From: an uncultured Sphingomonadales bacterium
Lineage (GTDB): Bacteria; Pseudomonadota; Alphaproteobacteria; Sphingomonadales; Sphingomonadaceae
Direction: 5' to 3'
DNA length: 64,000 nt
Assembly: GCA_937898525.1 (NCBI GenBank)
Contig: CALCBC010000010.1
Location: forward strand, 1-64,000
The notes under the pieces were generated by a model. That model did no database searches and was not told where the DNA came from. It saw only the letters and a list, made by a program, of their open reading frames with translations. The first letter of the stretch is position 1. Each line of letters begins with the position of its first letter. The translations under genes and the position numbers were made by a program. Shown here piece by piece: positions 39,105 to 48,200 of this stretch.

Positions 39105-40121
39105 ATGACGCCCGCGATCTTCGGCCTGGCCGGTCCCGAGTTGACCGCCGACGAGCGCGCCTTCTTCCGCGACGCCGATCCGGCCGGGTACATCCTGTTC
39201 GGCCGCAACGTGATCGACCGGGCGCAACTGCGCGCACTAACCGACGACCTGCGGTCGATCCACGGCCGCGAGCGGCTGCTCATATCGATCGACCAGGAAG
39301 GCGGGCGGGTCGCGCGGATGAAGCCGCCCGAGTGGGAGGCCTTCCCGACCGGCGAGGCGTTCGCGAGGCTGTGGCAGGTTGCGCCTGCAAGCGCGATCGA
39401 GGCGGCGCGAGCCAACGCCGAGGCGATCGGGCTCGACCTCGCCGAAGTCGGGATCACCGTCGACTACGCCCCGTTGCTCGACGTGCGGCAGCCTGCCGCG
39501 CACGACGTGATCGGCGACCGCGCGCTCGGTAGCGAGCCGATGCAGGTGGCTGCGCTCGGGCGAGCGGTGCTCGACGGGCTACGGCGCGCGGGGGTCACCG
39601 GCTGCATCAAGCACATGCCGGGTCACGGGCGAGCCATGGCCGACAGCCACAAGGAGCTGCCGACGGTCGAGGCGAGCGAGGTGGAGCTCGAAGCCGATCT
39701 TGAGCCGTTCCGGACGCTGGCCGGCGCGCCGATCGGCATGACGGCGCATGTGCGCTTCACCGCCTGGGATGCCGAGCGCCCGGCGACCCTTTCGCCGTTC
39801 GTCGTCGGCGAGGTCATTCGCAGGCGTATCGGCTTCGCGGGCCTGCTGCTGACAGACGACATCGATATGGAGGCGCTTTCTGGCAGTGTGCCCGAGCGCG
39901 CCGAGCGGGCCATCGCCGCAGGCTGCGACATCGTGCTCAACTGCTGGGCGAAGATGAACGACATGACCGGCATTGCCGAACGCCTCCCGGCAATGGCGGA
40001 CGAGACGGTCGAGCGGCTCGAGCGCGCGCTCGCCGGCACCGGAACGACTGCTCCTGACGAGCGCGCGTACCTCATCGCGAAGCGCGACAGCCTGCTCGAG
40101 CTGGCGAAGGACGCCGCATGA
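39105..40121 (+). CDS. nagZ: Beta-N-acetylhexosaminidase
   Basis: NagZ removes GlcNAc from GlcNAc-anhydromuropeptides in the cytosol, a peptidoglycan-recycling step that in many bacteria influences beta-lactamase induction. The 338-residue GH3 enzyme has the family signature KHMPGHGRAMADSH at 169-182 and the nucleophile motif TDDIDM (about 250-255). 'SIDQEGGRVARM' lies in the substrate pocket. There is no signal peptide. Its last codons overlap the scpA start as ATGA, so the two are translationally coupled. Confidence 0.95.
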   Translation: MTPAIFGLAGPELTADERAFFRDADPAGYILFGRNVIDRAQLRALTDDLRSIHGRERLLISIDQEGGRVARMKPPEWEAFPTGEAFARLWQVAPASAIEAARANAEAIGLDLAEVGITVDYAPLLDVRQPAAHDVIGDRALGSEPMQVAALGRAVLDGLRRAGVTGCIKHMPGHGRAMADSHKELPTVEASEVELEADLEPFRTLAGAPIGMTAHVRFTAWDAERPATLSPFVVGEVIRRRIGFAGLLLTDDIDMEALSGSVPERAERAIAAGCDIVLNCWAKMNDMTGIAERLPAMADETVERLERALAGTGTTAPDERAYLIAKRDSLLELAKDAA

Positions 40122-40921
40122 CCGAGGACGGCGCGCTGTTCGAACCCGAGACGGCCCCGGCCGAAGACTGGGAAGGTCCCGGCGCGGCGCCGAGCGCCGA
40201 TGCCGCGCTCTATCTCGAACTCGACGGGTGGGAAGGGCCCCTCGACCTGCTGCTCGATCTCGCGCGACGTCAGAAGGTCGATCTCAAGGCAATCTCGATT
40301 CTCGCACTGGTCGACCAGTACATCGCCTACATCGAGCGCGCCGAGGCGCTGCGGCTGGAGATAGCGGCCGATTACCTGGTGATGGCGGCGTGGCTGGCCT
40401 ATCTCAAGTCCGCGCTCCTGTTACCCAAGGAGGAGCAGGAAGAGCCGAGCCCCGAGGAACTCGCGCTGCGCCTGCAGCTGCGTCTGCAGCGGCTCGGCGC
40501 GATGCGCGAAGCGGCGGCGCGGCTGCTCGCGCGCGACCGGATCGGCCGCGACGTGTTCCTGCGCGGCGCGCCCGAGGGGCTGCGGATCGACCGCAAGACC
40601 CTGTGGCAGTGCGAGTGGTACGACCTCGTTTCGGCCTACGCTCAGGTCAAGGCGCGCAACGAGCCGGTCGTGCACATGGTTCGCGACCGTATGGTCATGA
40701 CGCTCGAGACTGCGATCGAGCGGGTTTCGGCCCTGCTCGGCGTCAGGCTCGACTGGATCGAGCTACGCGACTTCCTGCCCGCCCATGCCGACGCGCGGCT
40801 CCGGCGTTCGGCGCTCGCGTCGAGCTTTGTCGCCGCGCTCGAGCTCGCGCGGCTCGGCAGGGCGGAGATCCGGCAGGAGGACACGTTCGGTCCGCTGCAC
40901 TTGCGGCGGGTGCCGGCATGA
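40118..40921 (+). CDS. scpA: Segregation and condensation protein A
   Basis: ScpA is the kleisin that bridges the heads of SMC and, with ScpB, makes the condensin-like complex that folds and separates chromosomes. The 267-residue protein has the N-terminal 'LELDGWEGPLDLLLDLARRQKVDLKAISILALVDQYI' motif and 'AADYLVMAAWLAYLKSALLLP'. A winged-helix C-terminus follows ('IRQEDTFGPLHLRRVPA'). It overlaps nagZ and scpB by 4 nt each. Confidence 0.95.
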   Translation: MTEDGALFEPETAPAEDWEGPGAAPSADAALYLELDGWEGPLDLLLDLARRQKVDLKAISILALVDQYIAYIERAEALRLEIAADYLVMAAWLAYLKSALLLPKEEQEEPSPEELALRLQLRLQRLGAMREAAARLLARDRIGRDVFLRGAPEGLRIDRKTLWQCEWYDLVSAYAQVKARNEPVVHMVRDRMVMTLETAIERVSALLGVRLDWIELRDFLPAHADARLRRSALASSFVAALELARLGRAEIRQEDTFGPLHLRRVPA

Positions 40922-41544
40922 CGCGCCCCGACGAGCTGGTCCGCGCGGTCGAGGCGACGCTGTTCGCCTCCGAAGAGCCGCTAACCGTCGAGCAGCTCTC
41001 CACGCATCTGGGCGGCGCCGACGTGCGTGAGGCACTGGCAACGCTGGAGGTGCACTACGCCGACCGCGGCGTTCGGCTGGTCGAGCGCGGCAAGCGCTGG
41101 CAGTTCCAGACCGCGCCCGACCTCGCCCACCTCTTGCGGCGCGAGCGCGAACAGGTCCGCAAGCTGAGCCGCGCCGCGACCGAGGTCCTTGCGATCATCG
41201 CCTATCACGAGCCTGTCAGCCGCGCGGAGATCGAGTCGATCCGCGGCGTGCAGACCAGCCCGGGGACGCTCGACGTGCTGATGGAAGCCGGATGGGTGCG
41301 CGTGGCCGGGCGGCGCGAGGTGCCGGGACGGCCGGTGATCTATGCCACGACGCCGGAATTCCTGTCTCATTTCGGCCTCGCAAGCCGCAAGGACCTCCCC
41401 GGGATCGACGAGCTCAAGGCCGCCGGACTGCTCGACCCGGTGGACGAGGCCTTCGATGAGATGGTCGGACGGACCGGTCCCGAAGCGGGGCAGGACGACC
41501 CGGAAGACGCCGAGCCGCTGGAAAACCCCGAGCAGAGCGCCTAG
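40918..41544 (+). CDS. scpB: Segregation and condensation protein B
   Basis: ScpB dimers bind the middle of ScpA in the SMC complex. The 208-residue protein has two winged-helix domains: 'LVRAVEATLFASEEPLTVEQLSTHLG' at the start and 'LSRAATEVLAIIAYHEPVSRAEIESIRGV' in the second, ending in an acidic tail. The ATG at 40918 overlaps the scpA stop. tatA follows after a 31-nt gap, and the set looks like one transcript. Confidence 0.95.
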   Translation: MTRPDELVRAVEATLFASEEPLTVEQLSTHLGGADVREALATLEVHYADRGVRLVERGKRWQFQTAPDLAHLLRREREQVRKLSRAATEVLAIIAYHEPVSRAEIESIRGVQTSPGTLDVLMEAGWVRVAGRREVPGRPVIYATTPEFLSHFGLASRKDLPGIDELKAAGLLDPVDEAFDEMVGRTGPEAGQDDPEDAEPLENPEQSA

Positions 41545-41575
41545 ATCGGCGCGTCAATCATTCGGGAGAGTCGCC

Positions 41576-41791
41576 GTGAGCGTCGGACCGTTCCAGATCC
41601 TGATCATTGCGCTCGTCCTTCTCGTCCTGTTCGGCCGGGGCCGGATCAGCGAGATGATGGGCGACGTCGGGAAGGGAGTGAAGAGCTTCCGCCAGGGGTT
41701 GGCCGACGACTCGTCCGCGGCCGCCCCGACGCTCGATGGCGTCGTGCGTGAGGCCAAGGCCGAGCCGGCCCGCGAGACCACGGCAGGCTAG
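41576..41791 (+). CDS. tatA: Sec-independent translocase subunit TatA
   Basis: TatA oligomers form the passage for folded proteins in the Tat pathway. The 71-residue product has one membrane span (4-20), the glycine hinge 'FGRGRISEMMGDVGKGVKSF' that continues into an amphipathic helix, and a charged tail. The GTG at 41576 follows a GGGAGAG ribosome-binding site. The next gene is tatB, 32 nt on. Confidence 0.93.
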   Translation: MSVGPFQILIIALVLLVLFGRGRISEMMGDVGKGVKSFRQGLADDSSAAAPTLDGVVREAKAEPARETTAG

Positions 41792-41823
41792 ACATCCGCC
41801 CCGAGGGGCCCCAAGGCACGGCC

Positions 41824-42186
41824 ATGCTGGACATCGGACCTAGCGAACTGCTGCTCATCGTCATCGTGGCGGTGATCGCGATCGGTCCCAAGGAGTTGCC
41901 CGCCGCGCTTCGCACCGCCGGGAAATGGATCGGGCAGATGCGGCGCATGTCGGCGCACTTCCGTAGCGGGGTCGAGGCGATGATCCGCGAGGCGGAAATG
42001 GCCGAGCTCGAGAAGAAGTGGGCCGAGCAGAACGCCAAGATCATGCGCGAGCACCCGGCCGATGCGCCGCCGGAGATGGAGCCGACGGGCGCCTACCCGT
42101 CGCGGCCCGTGCAGCCGGAAGTGCCGCCAGTGGCCGCGGAATCGCGGGCGGCGCCAGGCTCGCCTGACGACAAGCCGGAAGCGTAG
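41824..42186 (+). CDS. tatB: Sec-independent translocase subunit TatB
   Basis: TatB works with TatC in binding twin-arginine signal peptides. The 120-residue protein has the typical start 'MLDIGPSELLLIVIVAVIAIGPKELPAALRTAG', one span followed by the glycine-proline hinge and an amphipathic helix ('WIGQMRRMSAHFRSGVEAMI'). The tail is Pro/Glu rich. It is longer than TatA and has the TatB-type glutamate (E8) in its span. Confidence 0.93.
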   Translation: MLDIGPSELLLIVIVAVIAIGPKELPAALRTAGKWIGQMRRMSAHFRSGVEAMIREAEMAELEKKWAEQNAKIMREHPADAPPEMEPTGAYPSRPVQPEVPPVAAESRAAPGSPDDKPEA

Positions 42187-42193
42187 GCACGCA

Positions 42194-43048
42194 GTGGTAT
42201 TCAAGATCAAGGACATCGACCAGACGCAGGCCCCGCTGCTCGATCACCTGATCGAGCTGCGCACGCGGCTGGTGCGCTGCGTGCTCGCGCTCGCGGTCGC
42301 CTTCGCAGTCTGCTTCTACTTCGCCGACGAGATTTTCGCGATCCTCGTGCGCCCGCTGGCCGGCGCGTTTCCCGACGGGGCCGATGCGCGCCTGATCTAC
42401 ACCAAGCTCTACGAGGCGTTTTTCGTCGAGATAAAGGTCGCACTGTTCGCGGCGTTCTTCGTCACATTCCCGATCATCGCCAACCAGCTGTGGGCGTTCG
42501 TCGCCCCGGGGCTCTATGCGAAGGAAAAGAAGGCCTTCCTGCCGTTCCTGCTGATGACGCCGGTTCTGTTCATCGCCGGCGCGTCGCTCGCCTACTTCAT
42601 CGTCATGCCGACCGCGTTCCGCTGGTTCCTCGGTTTCCAGGGCGAGGTCGCCGGGCTCAGCCAGGAAGCGCTGCCGGCGATGGGTGACTACCTCGACCTG
42701 GTCATGCGCTTCATCCTCGCGTTCGGGATCAGCTTCCTGCTCCCGGTGCTGATGCTGCTGCTCAACCGCGCGGGGCTGGTTTCGCGCGAACAGTTCGCCA
42801 AGTCGCGCCGGTTCGTGATCGTTGGCATCTTCATCGTCGCCGCGATCGTCACTCCGCCCGATGTGGTCTCGCAGCTCATCCTCGCGATCCCGATGATGGG
42901 GCTCTACGAGGGTTCGCTGCTGCTTATGCGCAAGGCGAAGGAAGGCGAAGGAGAGGGCGAGGAGGCAAAGGCCGAAGCGCTGCCGGCGCCTGCGCCAGTT
43001 GCGCCGGCAGAAAGCGGCGAAGCCCCGTCGACGCCGCCAGCATCGTGA
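42194..43048 (+). CDS. tatC: Sec-independent translocase subunit TatC
   Basis: TatC is the six-span membrane protein that recognises the twin-arginine signal. The 284-residue chain begins with the conserved 'APLLDHLIELRTRLVRC' and carries 'FFVEIKVALFAAFFVTFPIIANQLWAFVAPGLYAKEKK'. 'GISFLLPVLMLLLNRAGLV' and 'AAIVTPPDVVSQLILAIPMMGLYE' follow. The C-terminus is a Lys/Glu/Ala/Pro-rich tail. The start is GTG, 8 nt after tatB. It ends the plus-strand block and converges on the amidohydrolase gene. Confidence 0.95.
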   Translation: MVFKIKDIDQTQAPLLDHLIELRTRLVRCVLALAVAFAVCFYFADEIFAILVRPLAGAFPDGADARLIYTKLYEAFFVEIKVALFAAFFVTFPIIANQLWAFVAPGLYAKEKKAFLPFLLMTPVLFIAGASLAYFIVMPTAFRWFLGFQGEVAGLSQEALPAMGDYLDLVMRFILAFGISFLLPVLMLLLNRAGLVSREQFAKSRRFVIVGIFIVAAIVTPPDVVSQLILAIPMMGLYEGSLLLMRKAKEGEGEGEEAKAEALPAPAPVAPAESGEAPSTPPAS

Positions 43049-43068
43049 AGCCGAACATTCGCTATCGC

Positions 43069-44751
43069 CTACCGCCCCGGCGCGTCCGCTGATCGTTCAC
43101 CACGCGCGCCATCGGCGTCGTACACCTTGACCCCGCCGATCCACGTCTCGAGGACGCGGATGCGTCGCAGGTCCTCGGGGCTTGCCATCAGCGGGTCGGC
43201 GTCGAGCACGAGGAAATCGGCCCGCTCTCCGGGAACGAGGCGGCCGAACCGGCCCTCGGCGAAACCGGCGTAGGCGGCTCCTGCGGTATAGGCGGCCAGC
43301 GCCTGCTCGCGAGTGACGGTTTCGAGCGGCTGCCAGCCGCCGAACGGTTCGCCGTTTTCATCCTCGCGGCTGATCGCCACCGCCATGCCGGCAAACGGGT
43401 CGGGCGCCTCGACCGGGGCGTCGGAGCCGAACGCGAGCGGCGCGCCGGCGGCGTGGATAGAGCGCCAGGCGTAGGCGCCGGCGAGCCGGTCGGGCCCGAG
43501 CCGGGCCTCGGCCATCGGCCGGTCGGAAGTCTGGTGGACCGGCTGCATCGAGGCGACGATCCCGTGCTGTCCGAAGCGCGCGATATCCGCCGGATCGACC
43601 ACCTGCGCGTGCTCGATCCGCCAGCGCCGGTCACCGGTGTAGTCGGCGGAAAGCTCCTCGATCGCGTTCAGCGCCTCGGCGTTGGCGGCATCGCCGATCG
43701 CGTGGATCGCGACCTGGTAGTTCTCCATCGCCGCGCGGCTCATGTTGTTGCGCAGCGCGGTGCCGTCGGTCTGCCACAGGCCGGTGTTGCCGGGCTCGTC
43801 GGCATAGGGCGCCTTGAGCTTCGCCCCGCGCGAGCCGAGCGCGCCGTCGAGGTAGAGCTTGATTCCGCCCATTCGCAGCCGGTCGTCGTAGAGCCACGGG
43901 GTCGGGCCCGAGCCGCCGATCAGCACCATCTCGGGAACGCTCGCGGCGTAGGCCATGATGCGGATGCGCAGGCGCCCGGCGTCGCCCGCGCGGCGGTAGG
44001 TCATCCAGTCCTCGATCGTGGTGCCCATGTCGGCAACCGCCGTGACGCCGCGGGCGATCAGCCGTTCCTGCGCCTTGTGCAGTGCGAGATCGCGGTCGTC
44101 CGCCCGCGGGGGCGGGACCTTCGAAGCGACCAACTCCATCGCCGCATCGACGAGGACGCCGGCCGGCTGCCGCCCGCCCGGCAGGCGCTCGACCTTGCCG
44201 CCTGGGGGGTCGGCAGTCTGCGCGGTCACCCCGGCCGCCTGCAGCGCGAGGCTGTTGGCCCACCCGGCATGCCCGTCGACCCTTTCGAGCCAGACCGGGC
44301 GGTCTGACACCACCGCGTCGAGTTCCGCAGCGGTGGGGTATCGGCCGAGGCCCCAGGTCTCCTGGTTCCACCCGCGGCCGATGATCCACGGCCGATCGGG
44401 ATTGGCCTCGGCATAGGCGGCGAGCCGCGCGAGCGCCTCGTCGAGCGAATGCGTGCCCGAGAGGTCGAGCACCAACTGTCCGAGCCCGAGCCCCATGACG
44501 TGGAGGTGCGAATCGATCATCCCCGGCACGACCGTCCGCCCGCGGCCATTCTCGCGGTAATCGGCGCGCGGCGGATCCTCCCCGCGGCCGTAGGTCGCGA
44601 CGATGCGGCCCTGCTCGTCGATCGTCATCGCGGTGAAGCGCGAGACCGTACCGTCGCGCTCGACCGTGATGCCGTTGATGTTGTCGATCAGCGTGTCGGC
44701 AAGAAGCGGGGCGGGGGTGAGCGCCAGAAGTGCAGCGAAAACGCGTTTCAC
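43069..44751 (-). CDS. Exported amidohydrolase (YtcJ-like, amidohydrolase family 3)
   Basis: A metal-dependent hydrolase predicted in the periplasm; the substrate of YtcJ-type enzymes is usually not known. The 560 residues begin with a signal peptide ('RVFAALLALTPAPLLADT'). The metal motif 'GMIDSHLHVMG' (H82, H84) is followed by 'WLERVDGHAGWANSLAL' and 'GGIKLYLDGALGSRGA'. The third and fourth ligands lie in 'QVAIHAIGDAAN' and 'RRWRIEHAQ', then 'LAFGSDAPVE'. The GTG start at 44751 lies within a repeat unit and has no recognisable ribosome-binding site, so the true start is less certain. It is probably co-transcribed with the dehydrogenase gene upstream. Confidence 0.88.
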   Translation of the reverse strand: MKRVFAALLALTPAPLLADTLIDNINGITVERDGTVSRFTAMTIDEQGRIVATYGRGEDPPRADYRENGRGRTVVPGMIDSHLHVMGLGLGQLVLDLSGTHSLDEALARLAAYAEANPDRPWIIGRGWNQETWGLGRYPTAAELDAVVSDRPVWLERVDGHAGWANSLALQAAGVTAQTADPPGGKVERLPGGRQPAGVLVDAAMELVASKVPPPRADDRDLALHKAQERLIARGVTAVADMGTTIEDWMTYRRAGDAGRLRIRIMAYAASVPEMVLIGGSGPTPWLYDDRLRMGGIKLYLDGALGSRGAKLKAPYADEPGNTGLWQTDGTALRNNMSRAAMENYQVAIHAIGDAANAEALNAIEELSADYTGDRRWRIEHAQVVDPADIARFGQHGIVASMQPVHQTSDRPMAEARLGPDRLAGAYAWRSIHAAGAPLAFGSDAPVEAPDPFAGMAVAISREDENGEPFGGWQPLETVTREQALAAYTAGAAYAGFAEGRFGRLVPGERADFLVLDADPLMASPEDLRRIRVLETWIGGVKVYDADGARGERSADAPGR

Positions 44752-44905
44752 GCGAAGACGCGGAGACGTGGAGTCGCGCCAATGGCTGCCGCGGTGTGCA
44801 GAAGTTTCTGGCGGCCTGGCCGCCGGAACGATCTCTCTGCGCCTCCGCGCCTCCGTGTGAGAGATTCCTTCCTTCTTCTCCGCGTCACCGCGTCTCCGCG
44901 TGAAC
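44746..44905. repeat. Cluster of three TTCACGCGGAGACGCGGAG-type repeat units
   Basis: Unit 1 (44746-44774, plus orientation) and unit 3 (44877-44905, inverted) differ at only a few of 28 positions. Unit 2 (44832-44862) is a more diverged inverted copy. The family reads TTCACGCGGAGACGCGGAG, a short direct repetition of the GCGGAGAC kind seen between genes in many sphingomonads. It fills the space between the dehydrogenase and amidohydrolase genes, and unit 1 overlaps the amidohydrolase start codon. Confidence 0.8.
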
Positions 44906-44912
44906 CACCCGT

Positions 44913-45806
44913 TCACTTCGCCACCTCCGGCAGGTGCCGCACCAGGGCGCTGGTGTCCTGGCGACCGCCGCCCTTGGCCTGGACTTCGGCATAGAAGCGA
45001 TCGACGAGGCCAGTGACGGGCAGCTCGAGGTCGTGCGCCCGGGCTTCGGCGAGGGCGATCGCGAGGTCCTTGCGCATCCAGTCGATGGCGAAGCCGAAGT
45101 CGAACTCGCCGCGCGCCATCGTCGCCCAGCGGTTGTCCATCTGCCAGCTCTGCGCGGCCCCGCCCGAGACCGCCTCGAACACCTTGTCGAGATCCAGCCC
45201 GGCCGCCTGCGCGAAGCGGAGCCCTTCGGACAGCCCGGCCAGCACGCCGGCAATGCAGATCTGGTTGACCGCCTTGCAGGCCTGCCCGGCGCCGGCCTCG
45301 CCGACGTGGACGATGCGAGCCGCGTAGGCGTCGAGCACCGGCCGCGCAGCCTCCATCGCCTCCACCGTGCCGCCGCACATGATCGACAGCTTGCCGTTCT
45401 CGGCGCCGGCCTGCCCGCCGGAGACCGGTGCATCGAGCGCGAGGACACCGCGCGCCTGCGCCGCCTCGGCGATCCGCTGGGCGATCGCGGGCGAGACGGT
45501 CGTGTGATCGACGTAGAGCGCTCCAGGCGCCATCGCTGCCAGCGCGCCCGCGTCGCCGAGGACGACTTCGGCGAGATCGTCGTCGTTGCCGACGCAGGTC
45601 AGGACCGCGTCCTGATCCCTTGCCGCGTCCGCCGCACTCGCCGCCAGCGCCACGTCGAGCCCTTCGTGGTGGGCCAGCCAGGCTTCAGCTCTCGCAGCCG
45701 TGCGATTCCAGACGGTGACCCGGTGCCCGGCCCGGGCGAGGTGGCCGGCCATCGGCGCGCCCATGGTGCCGAGACCGAGGAAGGCGATACGCTTGCTTTC
45801 TGTCAT
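44913..45806 (-). CDS. 3-hydroxyisobutyrate dehydrogenase family NAD(P)-dependent oxidoreductase
   Basis: A beta-hydroxyacid dehydrogenase, like 3-hydroxyisobutyrate dehydrogenase (valine breakdown) or tartronate semialdehyde reductase. The 297 residues carry the Rossmann motif GLGTMG (11-16) in 'IAFLGLGTMGAPMAGHLARAG', the substrate loop 'DAPVSGGQAGAENGKLSIMCGG' and the catalytic lysine K178 in 'GQACKAVNQ'. The exact substrate within the family cannot be told. It is divergent from the threonine dehydratase gene and lies upstream of the amidohydrolase. Confidence 0.88.
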   Translation of the reverse strand: MTESKRIAFLGLGTMGAPMAGHLARAGHRVTVWNRTAARAEAWLAHHEGLDVALAASAADAARDQDAVLTCVGNDDDLAEVVLGDAGALAAMAPGALYVDHTTVSPAIAQRIAEAAQARGVLALDAPVSGGQAGAENGKLSIMCGGTVEAMEAARPVLDAYAARIVHVGEAGAGQACKAVNQICIAGVLAGLSEGLRFAQAAGLDLDKVFEAVSGGAAQSWQMDNRWATMARGEFDFGFAIDWMRKDLAIALAEARAHDLELPVTGLVDRFYAEVQAKGGGRQDTSALVRHLPEVAK

Positions 45807-45898
45807 CGCGGCCTCAAGTGCCGACTTCGGCCGCGCAAGGCAATCTTTGCCGGCGGGTATTTCCCTTGGCAGGGTTTTTCGGTTACGGCGCGCCGCAG

Positions 45899-47134
45899 AT
45901 GGACGGGACCCAGACCCTCGCCGGCACGCTTGACGTCGCCGACGTGCGCGCGGCGGCCGAGAGGGTCGCCGGCGCGATCGTGCGCACGCCGACGATGCAT
46001 TCGAAGACGCTTTCGGCGATCACCGGCGCCGAGGTCTGGCTCAAGTTCGAGAACCAGCAGTTCACCGCGGCCTACAAGGAGCGCGGGGCGCTCAACGCGC
46101 TGCTGATGCTGACCGACGAGCAGAAGTCCCGCGGTGTCATCGCGGCCTCGGCCGGCAACCACGCGCAGGGCCTGTCGTACCACGGCACCCGGCTCGGAGT
46201 GCCCGTGACGATCGTCATGCCGCGCACCACGCCGACGGTGAAGGTGCTGCAGACGGAGGCGGTCGGCGGCAAGGTCGTCCTCGAGGGCGAGACTTACGAC
46301 GAGGCCTACGCCTATGCGCGCAGCATGGAGCGCCAGCTCGGGCTGACCTTCGTCCACCCGTTCGACGATCCGGTGGTAGCCGCGGGGCAGGGCACGGTGG
46401 CGCTCGAGATGCTCGAGGACGCCCCGGAGATCGAGACCCTGGTGATCCCGATCGGCGGCGGCGGGCTGATTTCGGGCATGGGCACGGTCGCCAAGGCGCA
46501 CGAGCCGCCGGTCGAGGTGATCGGCGTGCAGCCGCGGCTGTTCCCGTCGATGTACGGCAAGATCAGGGGCGAGGAGCTCGACTGCGGAGGCGACACGCTT
46601 GCCGAGGGCATCGCGGTCAAGGAGCCGGGCGCGTTCACCGCGCGTGTCGTCGCGCGGGTGGTCGACGACATTCTGCTGGTCAGCGAAGCCGATCTCGAGA
46701 ACGCCGTCTCGCTGCTGCTGCAGATCGAGAAGACCGTGGTCGAGGGGGCCGGCGCCGCCGGGCTCGCGGCGGTGCTCGCCCATCGCGAGCGGTTCGCCGG
46801 CAAGAAGGTCGGCCTCGTGCTGACCGGCGGCAACATCGACACGCGGTTGCTTGCCAACGTGCTGCTGCGCGACCTCGCGCGCTCGGGCCGCCTCGCGCGG
46901 CTGCGCATTTCGCTGCAGGATCGCCCCGGCGCCCTGCTCAAGGTGATGCAGGAGTTCGAGGCGCACAACATCAACATCCTCGAGATCTTCCACCAGCGCA
47001 TCTTCACCGACCTGCCGGCCAAGGGTCTCGTGACCGACATCGAGTGCGAGGCGCGCGACCGCGCCCAGCTCGACAAGCTCGTCGCGGCATTGCGCGCCAA
47101 GGGCTATTCGGTGAGTCAGGTGGAACTCAACTGA
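45899..47134 (+). CDS. ilvA: Threonine ammonia-lyase with C-terminal ACT domain
   Basis: A PLP enzyme that deaminates threonine to 2-oxobutyrate, feeding isoleucine synthesis or threonine breakdown. The 411-residue protein has the PLP lysine K60 in 'AAYKERGALNALL', the pyridoxal-phosphate glycine loop 'IPIGGGGLISGMG', and 'ASAGNHAQGLSYHG'. An ACT domain occupies about 335-411 ('LRISLQDRPGALLKVMQEFEAHNINILEI'). This matches the single-ACT type (TIGR01127), shorter than E. coli IlvA with its two ACT-like domains. The ATG at 45899 gives the family length. There is no good ribosome-binding site directly before it. Confidence 0.9.
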   Translation: MDGTQTLAGTLDVADVRAAAERVAGAIVRTPTMHSKTLSAITGAEVWLKFENQQFTAAYKERGALNALLMLTDEQKSRGVIAASAGNHAQGLSYHGTRLGVPVTIVMPRTTPTVKVLQTEAVGGKVVLEGETYDEAYAYARSMERQLGLTFVHPFDDPVVAAGQGTVALEMLEDAPEIETLVIPIGGGGLISGMGTVAKAHEPPVEVIGVQPRLFPSMYGKIRGEELDCGGDTLAEGIAVKEPGAFTARVVARVVDDILLVSEADLENAVSLLLQIEKTVVEGAGAAGLAAVLAHRERFAGKKVGLVLTGGNIDTRLLANVLLRDLARSGRLARLRISLQDRPGALLKVMQEFEAHNINILEIFHQRIFTDLPAKGLVTDIECEARDRAQLDKLVAALRAKGYSVSQVELN

Positions 47135-47332
47135 TCGCATCCGAGTTAGCGGATTGAGGCACGGTTGACCCGGATCGGGGCGGTTCGGCGAAAGGTTCGC
47201 CGGATTGTGGAAATTTGCGCTGCCATCCGCCGATTTTGTGGTTAATAGTGTTTCACACTCGCCCCCAGGGGTCGTACTCTTCCGGGGGTCGACTGCTCGA
47301 CCATTGGCTGTGCATTGAGGACCGCCTGACAC

Positions 47333-48184
47333 GTGACGGCCCCCGTTCGATTTCCCCGCTTCTTCGTAACGAGCCCCGCGCCGTGCCCGTATCTCGCGGG
47401 GAAGACCGAGCGGAAAGTGTTCACCGAACTCAAGGGGCCGCATGCTGAAGCGCTGAACGATGCGCTCGGCCGAATCGGCTTCCGCCGCAGCCAGACCGTC
47501 GCCTACCGCCCGAGCTGCCTCGACTGCCGCGCCTGCGTGTCGGTGCGCGTGGTGGCGAACGAGTTTCAGCCATCGGCACAGCAGCGGCGCAACATGCGGC
47601 GCAACGGCGACCTCGTGGTGACCGAGTGCCGGCCGTGGGCGACGGCGGAACAGTTCGAACTTCTCCAGCGCTACCTGAGCAAGCGGCACCCGGGCGGCGG
47701 CATGGCCGCGATGGACGAGATCGATTACGCGGACATGGTGGAACACACCGCCGTGTCGAGTTTTGTGCTTGAATACCGGGAACCTGCTGCGGACGGAGAG
47801 CCAGGGCGTCTCGTCGGCGCCTGCCTCACCGACAGGCAGGGGGATGGGCTGTCGATGATCTACAGCTTCTATGACCCGGAGCATGAGGCGCGTACGGGGC
47901 TTGGGAACTACATCATCCTCGATCACATCCGGCGCGCCGCTGCAGCGCAGCTTCCCTACGTCTACCTCGGCTACTGGGTCGAGGGGTCGGCCCGCATGCA
48001 GTACAAGATCCGCTACCGTCCGCTCGAGCGGCTCGGGCCCACCGGATGGCAGCGATTCTCCGAAGAGGAGCAGTCGGCCCTCATTGCCGCAGTCGCCAGC
48101 GCCCGGCGCGACGACGCCGTGCTCGTCGAGGGGGGCAGCAAGGACGGCACGCCGGGCGGCCAGAAGCAGTACAAGCTCGTCTGA
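47333..48184 (+). CDS. bpt: Aspartate/glutamate leucyltransferase
   Basis: Bpt transfers leucine from Leu-tRNA to N-terminal Asp or Glu, marking proteins for ClpAP degradation (N-degron pathway). The 283-residue protein has the N-terminal cysteine site 'SPAPCPYLAGKTERKVFTEL' and 'RRSQTVAYRPSCLDCRACVSVRV'. The C-terminal transferase fold includes 'LVGACLTDRQGDGLSMIYSFYDPEHEARTGLGNYI' and 'YVYLGYWVEGSARMQYKIRYRPLE'. It starts with GTG after a 198-nt gap in which no gene was seen. tamA begins 16 nt after its stop. Confidence 0.94.
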   Translation: MTAPVRFPRFFVTSPAPCPYLAGKTERKVFTELKGPHAEALNDALGRIGFRRSQTVAYRPSCLDCRACVSVRVVANEFQPSAQQRRNMRRNGDLVVTECRPWATAEQFELLQRYLSKRHPGGGMAAMDEIDYADMVEHTAVSSFVLEYREPAADGEPGRLVGACLTDRQGDGLSMIYSFYDPEHEARTGLGNYIILDHIRRAAAAQLPYVYLGYWVEGSARMQYKIRYRPLERLGPTGWQRFSEEEQSALIAAVASARRDDAVLVEGGSKDGTPGGQKQYKLV

Positions 48185-48200
48185 TACGGCGCTCGCGCGC

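Noticed and set aside
47135..47332. Gene or RNA in the 198-nt gap before bpt
   Set aside because: No start with coding-like sequence and no tRNA-like TTC-loop; probably the ilvA end and the bpt promoter.
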